Assembly (NCBI GenBank): GCA_043804635.1
Contig: JAZDIU010000058.1
Location: 1 to 5,063, forward strand
Source: JAZDIU01 sp043804635
GTDB lineage: Bacteria; Chloroflexota; Dehalococcoidia; Dehalococcoidales; UBA2162
DNA length: 5,063 nt
Direction of reading: 5' to 3'
Part shown: positions 1 to 4,470 of the stretch, in pieces
How the letters are laid out: each line of letters opens with the position of its first letter
Numbering within the stretch: the first letter of the stretch is position 1
Made by a program: the position numbers and the translations under genes
Notes under the pieces: model-generated
Told to the model about the DNA's origin: nothing
Seen by the model: the letters and a program-made list of their open reading frames with translations, nothing else
The model's database searches: none

Positions 1-471
1 CTGGGTAGCAGCAATACCAAGACCATACCCAACTATATCACCGTTTATGCCGCCCTGACGGCCGGTTGTTCGGCTAACGTTACCGAGACCCTGGTTAATC
101 AGTCAGTAACTTTCACGGCGAGCGCGGCGGGCGGTAAACCCGGTTACACCTATGCCTGGAACTTCGGAGACAGCGGCACGAGCCCCGCGGCCAATCCCAC
201 CCATAGTTTCGCCACTTCCGGTAACTACACCGTAGCGCTTACCGTTACCGATGCCCTCGGCAATACCAGCGGTGCTACGGTTCTCGTTAAGGTGTATAAG
301 GTCGGTGATGCCACCAGGGACAATCAAGTTAATATTAGTGACATAACCTACATCGAACACATCATCATGGAAGATTCCGGCTATGACGAAACTACCTGGG
401 CCGACGCCAATCAGGACGGATATTGGAACGCCCTGGACATCACGGCCGTAGAGTTGATTATTATTCCCTAA
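1..471 (+). CDS. 3' end of a secreted PKD-domain protein with C-terminal dockerin (5' truncated)
   Basis: The frame is open from base 1 to a TAA at 469-471, leaving 156 residues of a protein whose start lies outside the window. Residues 1-16 (including NYITVY) look like the last strand of an earlier PKD repeat, so PKD domains are probably tandem. Residues 20-98 form a full PKD domain with the hallmark WNFGDSG at 53-59, NPTHSFATSGNYTV at 65-78 and a closing LTVTDALG. Residues 102-156 are a dockerin: two 12-residue EF-hand-like loops, D103-x-T-x-D107...D114 and D135-x-N-x-D139-G...D146, each followed by a hydrophobic helix. Dockerins bind cohesins through these calcium-loaded loops, and PKD domains are extracellular beta-sandwich spacers. 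Loop positions 10-11 are Ile-Ser and Ala-Leu, not the Ser-Thr of clostridial type I cellulosomes, so specificity probably differs. Any catalytic or adhesive domain would be upstream. The next gene encodes a cohesin, suggesting direct partnership. Confidence 0.9.
   Translation: MGSSNTKTIPNYITVYAALTAGCSANVTETLVNQSVTFTASAAGGKPGYTYAWNFGDSGTSPAANPTHSFATSGNYTVALTVTDALGNTSGATVLVKVYKVGDATRDNQVNISDITYIEHIIMEDSGYDETTWADANQDGYWNALDITAVELIIIP
304..468 (+). other. Dockerin module (two calcium-binding loops)
   Basis: This is the C-terminal module of the PKD protein, residues 102-156. It has the duplicated F-hand layout of dockerins: loop 1 at residues 103-114 and loop 2 at 135-146, both with Asp at positions 1, 5 and 12. 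Loop 2 is canonical (DANQDG). Loop 1 is less so, with Thr at position 3 and Asn in place of Gly at position 6. The roughly 20-residue spacing between loops is normal. The module ends only about ten residues after the second loop, at the stop codon, which is the usual dockerin position. Confidence 0.85.
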
Positions 472-542
472 GTAAGGAGAGCGGAAAGGAAATATCCGGG
501 TTGATTAACAACCTTTGTGGCAGATAGATAGCGGATGAAACA

Positions 543-2321
543 ATGAAAAAAATGATTATCCGGACGGTGGTAACGCTGGGTCTCTTAGCCCTGCTGGCGG
601 TGCCGGCTTCGCCCACCATTGCCGCCAACGCGGTAAGTATCGGCGTGACGACCGCGCAGGTGGCCGAGGGCAGTAGTTTTATCGCCAGGGTAAACATCGA
701 TAGCGTCATCGACTTCGATGCCGCGCAATACGATATTACCTATAACCCCGCGGTAATTCAGGTAACGGGTGTTACGGCTGGCCTCATTGGAAGCACGACG
801 ATTCCGGTATCACAGTGGGGAGATATTACCCCGGGTACGACAAGGGTTATCAACAATGTCCCTAATGCACCGGGGGTTACAGGCTCGGGCTACTTGGCGG
901 AAATACATTTCCATGTGGTCGGCGCCGCCGGCACCAGCAGCACCATTAACCTGCAGAACGGGCTCCTCGGAGATAAGGACGCCCAGGAGATTACTACGGC
1001 CACCTGGGCTAACGGTATGGTACAGGTTACGGCGAGCACTAGCCCGCCAGACGGTGGGGGCGGCGGAGGTGGAGGAGGGGGTGTTGTCGGTGAAAAAAGG
1101 ATTACCCCGCTCATAGCAGTAACCAGTCATGACTTTCGGGTGATGGAAGACATCGAAGCCCCGAGCGTAGATATTAAAGCTAATCTTTTCATCGGCAAGG
1201 GTACGGTGGTCAAGAACAGAGCTGACTCGGTGCTATCTTCAATAGCGGTGGAAAAGATGGTGACTCCCCCGGACGCATCACAGAACACGGAAATCATCGG
1301 AGGCGCTTACGATATCGGCCCCAACGGCGCCCGTTTTGAACCGCCGGCGCTGTTAACACTTAAATATGAGGTGAAATTGATACCCGAAGGGATACCGGAA
1401 GAAAATCTCTATATCGCCACCTGGAACGAAGTAAATCATAGCTGGGAAAGAATGGCCTGCACCGTTGCACCGGGTAACGACAGCATTTCCGCCAATCTGG
1501 ATCACCTTTCGATCTATACAATCATGGCCGGCACGCGACCTGCCAGCTTCGTTGTCGCCGATTTAGCGGTATCTCCGGCCGAAGTGAGCCCCGGGGGAAG
1601 CTTAAAGATTAGCGCCCGGGTTACCAATAACGGCGACCTCGGCGGTAGCTATGAAGTAAAACTCAAGATAGACAATGAAGTAGTCCGGACTCAGACGGTG
1701 ACCCTGAAAGGCGACGCTAGTCAGACGGTGAGCTTCAACGTGGACTCAGGTTCTAGCGGGAGACACACCGTGAGTGTGGATAATCTTTATGCCAATTACC
1801 AGGTTAAAGAGTCAACGGTGACGCAACCGCCGGCATCCACGCCTGCGCCAACCGTGGCGCCGGGACCGGCCAGGTTTACTATCTCCGGCCTCGCGGTGAC
1901 TCCAGGCGTCGTCCAGCCGGGCGAGCCGGTTACTATCTCGGCCACGGTTACCAATACCGGAGGCTATGAAGGCTCATATACCGCTATCTGTAAAGTTAAT
2001 GGCGCCGAAGAGGCCCAAAAGGATATCAGCGTCGCCGCCGGCCAGACCGGGGTCATAACCTTTTCCATAAAGAAGTCCGCCGAAGGAAACTATACGGTTA
2101 ATATCGGAGACTTGTCCGGCCAGTTCACCGTTTCAGTCTCCGGACCGGTAGCTCCGGGAAGTCCGGGAATTACCGGCACGGTGCAACCGGCATCGACCAA
2201 CTGGGGTCTTATCGGGGGTATCGTCGCGGGCGTGGTTATTATCCTGGGGCTATTGGCCTATCTCCTCGTCTGGCGCAGACTGGCGCATAAAGCTCAACAG
2301 AAAATAGGCGTGCCGGTATAA
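543..2321 (+). CDS. Membrane-anchored surface protein: cohesin, ZU5-like and two CARDB-like domains
   Basis: The 592-residue protein begins with a signal peptide (MKKMIIRTVV, hydrophobic core to about residue 22, cleavage probably after A28 or A30). Residues 31-163 form a cohesin domain: opening VSIGVTTAQVAEGSSF, a central FDAAQYDITYNPAVIQVTGV, and a strand YLAEIHFHVVG. Ten consecutive glycines (171-180) follow. Residues 187-330 form a beta domain ending in a pattern (YDIGPNGARFEPP, IATWNEVNHSWERM, LDHLSIYTIMAG) seen in ZU5-like surface domains. Two CARDB-like repeats follow at about 336-422 and 445-528, joined by a Pro/Thr/Ala linker. Residues 554-577 are a single transmembrane helix followed by a basic tail (WRRLAHKAQQK), so the bulk should face outward. 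It probably displays the cohesin on the cell surface to hold dockerin proteins such as its upstream neighbour; the 71-bp gap fits an operon. ATG 543 is preferred because it leads directly into the signal peptide; the Shine-Dalgarno sequence is weak, and ATG 552 is possible. The native partner and substrate are unknown. Confidence 0.88.
   Translation: MKKMIIRTVVTLGLLALLAVPASPTIAANAVSIGVTTAQVAEGSSFIARVNIDSVIDFDAAQYDITYNPAVIQVTGVTAGLIGSTTIPVSQWGDITPGTTRVINNVPNAPGVTGSGYLAEIHFHVVGAAGTSSTINLQNGLLGDKDAQEITTATWANGMVQVTASTSPPDGGGGGGGGGGVVGEKRITPLIAVTSHDFRVMEDIEAPSVDIKANLFIGKGTVVKNRADSVLSSIAVEKMVTPPDASQNTEIIGGAYDIGPNGARFEPPALLTLKYEVKLIPEGIPEENLYIATWNEVNHSWERMACTVAPGNDSISANLDHLSIYTIMAGTRPASFVVADLAVSPAEVSPGGSLKISARVTNNGDLGGSYEVKLKIDNEVVRTQTVTLKGDASQTVSFNVDSGSSGRHTVSVDNLYANYQVKESTVTQPPASTPAPTVAPGPARFTISGLAVTPGVVQPGEPVTISATVTNTGGYEGSYTAICKVNGAEEAQKDISVAAGQTGVITFSIKKSAEGNYTVNIGDLSGQFTVSVSGPVAPGSPGITGTVQPASTNWGLIGGIVAGVVIILGLLAYLLVWRRLAHKAQQKIGVPV
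633..1031 (+). other. Cohesin domain
   Basis: Residues 31-163 of the surface protein match the cohesin jelly-roll pattern: an early V-x-EGSSF strand where most cohesins have 'G' or 'GD' before a hydrophobic strand, then FDAAQYDITYNP with the conserved aromatic and 'YNP' turn, a LAEIHFHVVG strand, and a terminal NGMVQV strand. Placing it immediately after the signal peptide exposes it at the outer end of the molecule, with the membrane anchor at the other end. I cannot assign a cohesin type by eye. Confidence 0.82.
1053..1082 (+). repeat. Poly-glycine linker coding tract
   Basis: Ten successive glycine codons (all four GGN codons are used) lie between the cohesin and ZU5-like domains. The mixed codons mean this is not a simple trinucleotide slippage product. 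It most likely encodes a flexible hinge that lets the cohesin swing away from the anchored stalk. The G-rich + strand contains several short G-runs. Confidence 0.8.
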
Positions 2322-2376
2322 AATGGCTGGCCAGTCAGAATTCGAATCGTAGCGGCTCTAGACAACCCTAGCAAAA

Positions 2377-2598
2377 GTGGCCGAGAATCTATCCAACAAA
2401 ACATCTTTTTGTGACGGCAACAACAGCACTATTCTGACAAATTTGACCTTGTACAACTCAATGCATATAATGGCTGTGGAATTAGACGTGATTCAAGAAA
2501 CCCCATGCGTCACTGCTACTTCCGTGGATTCATGTGAGGAAGAGCGTCTGCCCCGCCAATTTGTGTTCGCGGATTTCTGCACTAATGAGCACATGTAA
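2377..2598 (+). CDS. Doubtful small ORF, 73 codons, no recognised family
   Basis: A GTG-initiated frame runs to TAA at 2596-2598. The product is rich in Asn, Thr, Ser and Glu and has four scattered cysteines, in the contexts FCDG, PCVT, SCEE and FCTN. I see no signal peptide, membrane segment, repeat or known motif. No Shine-Dalgarno sequence precedes the GTG; the upstream bases are GCAAAA. An internal ATG at 2461 also lacks one. It is probably a chance frame or a decayed remnant. It is listed because nothing else occupies this stretch and the frame is open for over 200 bases. Confidence 0.2.
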   Translation: MAENLSNKTSFCDGNNSTILTNLTLYNSMHIMAVELDVIQETPCVTATSVDSCEEERLPRQFVFADFCTNEHM

Positions 2599-2616
2599 TT
2601 GCCCATGGTGTTCAAT

Positions 2617-2637
2617 CCTTCCCTTGGCAAGGGAAGG
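2617..2637. repeat. Perfect 10-bp inverted repeat (hairpin 1)
   Basis: CCTTCCCTTG at 2617-2626 is the exact reverse complement of CAAGGGAAGG at 2628-2637, with one base between, so as RNA it would form a 7-8 bp stem with a small loop. The + strand has no T-run after it, so it is a poor terminator in the direction of the flanking genes. With the two hairpins that follow, it suggests an intergenic repeat element. Confidence 0.75.
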
Positions 2638-2649
2638 GGGAGAAAAAGA

Positions 2650-2671
2650 AAGAGGGGTCTGCACCCCTCTT
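2650..2671. repeat. Perfect 9-bp inverted repeat (hairpin 2), terminator-like on the - strand
   Basis: AAGAGGGGT (2650-2658) pairs perfectly with ACCCCTCTT (2663-2671) around a CTGC loop. Read on the minus strand, the stem is followed by a T-rich run (the complement of 2641-2650, TTTCTTTTTCT-like). This resembles a rho-independent terminator for leftward transcription, although no minus-strand gene lies to its right. On the + strand the stem is followed by AGACG, so termination there is doubtful. Confidence 0.65.
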
Positions 2672-2736
2672 AGACGCCCCGGTTTGAAAAAGAAGTTGGT
2701 TTATTAATACTTGGCTGGCGCCCCTCTCCGCAGGCT

Positions 2737-2752
2737 ACTCCCTTTGGGGAGT
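2737..2752. repeat. Perfect 6-bp inverted repeat (hairpin 3)
   Basis: ACTCCC (2737-2742) and GGGAGT (2747-2752) pair around a TTTG loop. It lies about 30 bases upstream of the -10 box of the methyltransferase promoter. It may be part of the same hairpin-rich repeat unit as the two preceding stems or may mark its end. An operator role is possible but unsupported. Confidence 0.5.
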
Positions 2753-2760
2753 GTCCATAT

Positions 2761-2789
2761 TTAAGTTGATAATAATACTGTTGTATAAT
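2761..2789 (+). promoter_or_regulatory. Probable sigma-70 promoter of the methyltransferase gene
   Basis: A perfect TATAAT -10 box sits at 2784-2789, about 30 bases before the start codon. The matching -35 is weak: TTAAGT at 2761-2766 gives a 17-base spacer but few consensus matches, and the better TTGATA at 2766-2771 leaves only 12 bases. The surrounding 2755-2800 stretch is AT-rich, unlike the GC-rich surface-protein gene. Transcription would start near 2796, giving a short leader and separate expression of the methyltransferase-nuclease. Confidence 0.55.
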
Positions 2790-2803
2790 GAGTCCATATA
2801 GTT

Positions 2804-2812
2804 AGGGAGGTG
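2804..2812 (+). promoter_or_regulatory. Shine-Dalgarno site that decides the methyltransferase start
   Basis: AGGGAGGTG is a strong ribosome-binding sequence. The longest frame begins at GTG 2810, inside this site, so that codon cannot be the start. GTG 2819, eight bases downstream of the GGAGG core, is correctly spaced and yields a protein beginning MDTNVIYCGD, the usual beginning of this methyltransferase type. Confidence 0.8.
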
Positions 2813-2818
2813 GAAAGA

Positions 2819-4093
2819 GTGGACACAAATGTGATTTATTGCGGCGATTGCCTGTTAAAGCTCAAAGAAATACCGGACGACAGTGTAGACTTGATTTATA
2901 TAGACCCGCCGTTTAGCTCTAACCGCAACTACGTGGCTTTCTGGCAGGAGCAGGAAAAAAGGCATTTTGAGGATAGATTTGAAAATGTCAGCGCCTATCT
3001 TGATTATATGCATCCAAGAGTGAAGGAATTATATAGAGTGCTAAAACCAACGGGAAGTTTCTATTATCATTGCGATTGGCATGCTTCGCATTACATTAAA
3101 GTCATGTTGGATAGAGATGACTTGTTTGGGTATAGAAATTTTCAAAATGAAATTATATGGTATTTCAGAGGTGGAGGTGCATCTAAAAGAAGGTTTGCTA
3201 AAAAGCATGAAGTCATATTCCTCTATACCAAAGGTGAGAAATGGACATTTAACCTTGATGAAGTTAGACAACCGTATTCGGCTGACGTAATCAATAGTTT
3301 ACCAAGCCGTTACGATAAATCATATAGAGGTGATAAAGTCTACAGCGGTTATAAACCGAATCCTTTAGGGAAAATACCTGATGACGTCTGGCCTATACAG
3401 CCTATAATGCCCTCAGATAAAAAGGAGAGGTTGGGTTATCCTACTCAAAAACCACTTGCTCTTTTGGAGAATATAATCAAAGCCAGCAGCAACGAAGGCG
3501 ATATAGTGTTAGATGCGTTTTGCGGTTGCTGGACAACTATCGTAAAAGCTCAATTGTTGGAAAGAAAGTGGATTGGTATAGACATATCGCCTACTGCCTG
3601 CCGAGTGGTGGCGAAACGCCTTGAAGATACTACGGGAATTAAAGAGGGGAAAGATTTTATCATTAAAGACTTGCCCAAGACGGTGGAAGAGCTACGAGTA
3701 TATCCAGCCTTTGAGTTCCAAAACTGGGCAGTTAATGCTTTGGGCGGAGTGCCGAACAAGATTAGAGTCAGAGATAAAGGGATTGATGGCAAGCTATATC
3801 CCATTGAGGATATTAAGAAAGAGAAGAAAGAGGGTTTAGATTTATTCGGAGATATAGACCGCTATATACCTATCCAGGTCAAACGCACCGACCAAGTCGG
3901 CAGACCTGACATAGAAAACTTTGAAGTAGCGATGAAGCGAGATAAAAGAGAAAAGGGTATCTTTATTGGCTTTGATTTTAGTCGCGATGCTTTACAAGAA
4001 ATCCGCAGAGCCGAAAGGGAAGAGGGCTTGCTGATTGAGCCGAAAACGGTAAGCCAGATTGTCGAAGACCAGTTAGACAAATCTTTGCTCTAG
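2819..4093 (+). CDS. Beta-class DNA methyltransferase fused to Mrr-like nuclease domain; motif I altered
   Basis: The protein is 424 residues from GTG 2819. Residues 1-275 are a DNA amino-methyltransferase (N6-adenine or N4-cytosine) in the beta order. Motif IV DPPF is at 29-32 within VDLIYIDPPFSSNRNY; a central region contains HCDWHASHY and GGGASKRRF; YPTQKP and the SAM-binding motif I (VLDAFCGCWTT, 230-240) follow, then WIGIDISPTA. Residues 298-424 resemble the Mrr/PD-(D/E)xK nuclease fold: FEFQNW with E299, KGIDGK with D323, and IPIQVKR with Q353-x-K355, the Gln-x-Lys variant usual in Mrr-type enzymes. The gene therefore looks like a one-polypeptide restriction-modification enzyme acting on DNA; its target sequence cannot be read from the protein. 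Motif I normally reads FCGCGTT or FCGSGTT, but here the last glycine is Trp238 (TGG at 3530-3532, one base from GGG), which could impair SAM binding. The gene has its own promoter and is clearly AT-richer than the surface-protein genes, consistent with transfer. No separate specificity or restriction subunit is adjacent. Confidence 0.88.
   Translation: MDTNVIYCGDCLLKLKEIPDDSVDLIYIDPPFSSNRNYVAFWQEQEKRHFEDRFENVSAYLDYMHPRVKELYRVLKPTGSFYYHCDWHASHYIKVMLDRDDLFGYRNFQNEIIWYFRGGGASKRRFAKKHEVIFLYTKGEKWTFNLDEVRQPYSADVINSLPSRYDKSYRGDKVYSGYKPNPLGKIPDDVWPIQPIMPSDKKERLGYPTQKPLALLENIIKASSNEGDIVLDAFCGCWTTIVKAQLLERKWIGIDISPTACRVVAKRLEDTTGIKEGKDFIIKDLPKTVEELRVYPAFEFQNWAVNALGGVPNKIRVRDKGIDGKLYPIEDIKKEKKEGLDLFGDIDRYIPIQVKRTDQVGRPDIENFEVAMKRDKREKGIFIGFDFSRDALQEIRRAEREEGLLIEPKTVSQIVEDQLDKSLL
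3713..4093 (+). other. C-terminal Mrr-like PD-(D/E)xK nuclease domain
   Basis: This covers residues 299-424 of the fusion. Candidate catalytic residues are E299 in the first helix (EFQNWAVNALGG), D323 in GIDG and Q353/K355 in QVK. They appear in the order and spacing typical of Mrr_cat domains, where the helix E is followed by a beta hairpin carrying D and then (E/Q)-x-K. VGRPDIENFE follows QVKRTDQ, as in Mrr-like fusions in which this stretch packs beside the active site. All the expected residues are present, so the nuclease part appears intact. Confidence 0.72.
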
Positions 4094-4125
4094 AATTAGG
4101 GAAGTTAAAATAGTTTTCAAAAAAT

Positions 4126-4131
4126 AGGAGG
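4126..4131 (+). promoter_or_regulatory. Consensus Shine-Dalgarno for the lysine-rich micro-ORF
   Basis: AGGAGG is a full match to the anti-Shine-Dalgarno core and ends seven bases before the ATG at 4139. It is the strongest evidence that the short reading frame behind it is translated. Confidence 0.75.
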
Positions 4132-4138
4132 GAAAGAA

Positions 4139-4216
4139 ATGGGAACCAAAGGCAGAGGCAATGTGAAGAAGCCCAAGCAGTCAAAGGTGAAGAAAGAAGA
4201 AGCGAAGAAGAAATAG
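4139..4216 (+). CDS. Lysine-rich micro-protein, 25 residues, function unknown
   Basis: The frame starts at ATG 4139 and stops at TAG 4214-4216. It begins MGTKGRGNVKKPKQ and ends EEAKKK. Ten of 25 residues are Lys and one is Arg, against two Glu, so the peptide is strongly basic, probably disordered and suited to binding nucleic acid or ribosomes; that role is inference from composition only. It lies 45 bases after the methyltransferase-nuclease stop and could share its transcript. There is no signal peptide or membrane segment. I do not recognise a named family. The perfect AGGAGG at ideal spacing, and a biased composition that does not look like random sequence, make it more credible than its length suggests. 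Confidence 0.6.
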   Translation: MGTKGRGNVKKPKQSKVKKEEAKKK

Positions 4217-4225
4217 AGTAAAATA

Positions 4226-4339
4226 AATTCTAAATACTAATTTCTAAACTCTAAACAAATTCAAATGGCCAAAATCCAAAGAACTAAACAGTTCTGGATT
4301 TAGATATTGTTTAGTATTTGGTGCTTAGATATCAGGATT
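4226..4339. repeat. Long imperfect inverted repeat (AT-rich hairpin element)
   Basis: The left arm (about 4226-4266, AATTCTAAATACTAATTTCT onward) aligns with the reverse complement of the right arm (about 4299-4339). I count 26 matches in 41 ungapped positions, including an exact 8-base block CTAAACAA (4251-4258) against TTGTTTAG (4307-4314). The centre is a tighter hairpin. Repeats of the 'tctaaat/ctaaaca' type recur in intergenic regions of many uncultured bacteria and often border four-helix-bundle protein genes (recalled, not searched); a fragment of such a gene follows here. Confidence 0.7.
4273..4300. repeat. Central hairpin of the AT-rich element
   Basis: AGAACT (4280-4285) pairs perfectly with AGTTCT (4290-4295) around an AAAC loop. 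The stem extends with AATCC (4273-4277) against GGATT (4296-4300) across a two-base bulge. The following bases (TAGATATTGTTT) are only moderately T-rich, so terminator activity for the upstream genes is possible but unproven. Confidence 0.65.
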
Positions 4340-4340
4340 T
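4325..4340. repeat. 16-base direct repeat, copy A
   Basis: TTAGATATCAGGATTT matches copy B at 4439-4454 (TTAGATATTAGGATTT) with one mismatch, a C/T difference. Copy A is the outer end of the right arm of the inverted repeat, just before the four-helix-bundle remnant. Confidence 0.7.
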
Positions 4341-4356
4341 GGAGCGAAGCGACTTA

Positions 4357-4449
4357 ATGACCGAAGCTAGAACCGCAAAACATTATGATTTGGAAGAGCG
4401 GACTTTCCGATTTGCCAAAGAGGTGATAGATTTTGTATTTAGATATTAG
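4357..4449 (+). pseudogene. N-terminal remnant of a four-helix-bundle (23S rRNA IVS-type) protein
   Basis: ATG 4357 opens a 30-codon frame containing YDLEERTFRFAKEVIDF, which matches the start of helix 1 in four-helix-bundle proteins first known from 23S rRNA intervening sequences ('YDLEERT..FA..V..F'). Intact members are about 115-130 residues. Here the frame leaves the family after residue 27 (V), runs into copy B of the direct repeat, where it encodes FRY, and stops at TAG 4447-4449. The remaining three helices are absent from the window. There is no good Shine-Dalgarno sequence. The sequence before the ATG (GGAGCGAAGCGACTTA) and the flanking repeats suggest that a once-complete repeat-bounded unit lost its middle and end. 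The family match rests on one short segment, but the motif is distinctive. Confidence 0.7.
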
Positions 4450-4454
4450 GATTT
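4439..4454. repeat. 16-base direct repeat, copy B
   Basis: TTAGATATTAGGATTT matches copy A in 15 of 16 bases. It cuts off the four-helix-bundle frame and lies just upstream of the Shine-Dalgarno of the HAS-barrel gene. It may be the surviving far end of the element whose coding part was lost. Confidence 0.7.
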
Positions 4455-4457
4455 AAC

Positions 4458-4463
4458 AAAGGA
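4458..4463 (+). promoter_or_regulatory. Shine-Dalgarno deciding the HAS-barrel start
   Basis: AAAGGA ends seven bases before ATG 4471. The longer frame from TTG 4465 would begin only one base after this site, so ATG 4471 (MRVGEVIEAS) is the better start. A poor -35/-10 pair (TTGCCA at 4412-4417, TATTTA at 4436-4441, 18-base spacer) lies upstream inside the element remnant and could provide a promoter; support is weak. Confidence 0.6.
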
Positions 4464-4470
4464 TTTGTTT

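Larger units (their letters stand above)
2322..2783. other. Intergenic region with a doubtful ORF and hairpin repeats
   Basis: Nearly 500 bases separate the surface-protein stop from the methyltransferase start. The first part (2322-2600) shows no recognisable gene apart from one weak 73-codon frame. The second part (2600-2760) carries three hairpin-forming inverted repeats, and the last part carries the promoter. No clear rho-independent terminator for the surface-protein gene was found: CTGGCCAG at 2328-2335 is palindromic, but no T-run follows. Confidence 0.6.

Noticed and set aside
475..542. AAGGAG and AAAGGA sequences in the gap before the cohesin gene, suggesting a small hidden gene
   Set aside because: The nearest start-like codon (TTG 501) leads only a few codons to a stop, and no ATG or GTG frame of useful length follows.
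810..1130. Minus-strand and alternative-frame open stretches across the cohesin coding region
   Set aside because: They are shadows of the GC-rich surface-protein gene. Their products are low-complexity (a proline run opposite the glycine tract) and have no start signals or motifs.
2338..2388. tRNA-like fragments: TTCGAATC (T-loop-like) at 2341-2348 and GTGGCCGAG (class II tRNA D-arm-like) at 2377-2385
   Set aside because: They are in the wrong order for a normal tRNA, no acceptor stem or anticodon arm can be built around them, and a permuted tRNA would be extraordinary on two short matches.
2377..2598. Treating the 73-codon GTG frame as a secreted cysteine-rich peptide or toxin
   Set aside because: There is no signal peptide, the cysteines are irregularly spaced, and there is no ribosome-binding site, so a functional claim is not supportable.
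3041..3271. Minus-strand open frames inside the methyltransferase-nuclease gene (also 3550-3804 and 3862-4080)
   Set aside because: The + strand protein carries clear family motifs throughout, and the opposite frames have no recognisable domains or ribosome-binding sites.
4217..4470. A CRISPR array in the repetitive AT-rich stretch
   Set aside because: Only two direct-repeat copies with a coding remnant between them, no regular spacer length, and no cas gene nearby.
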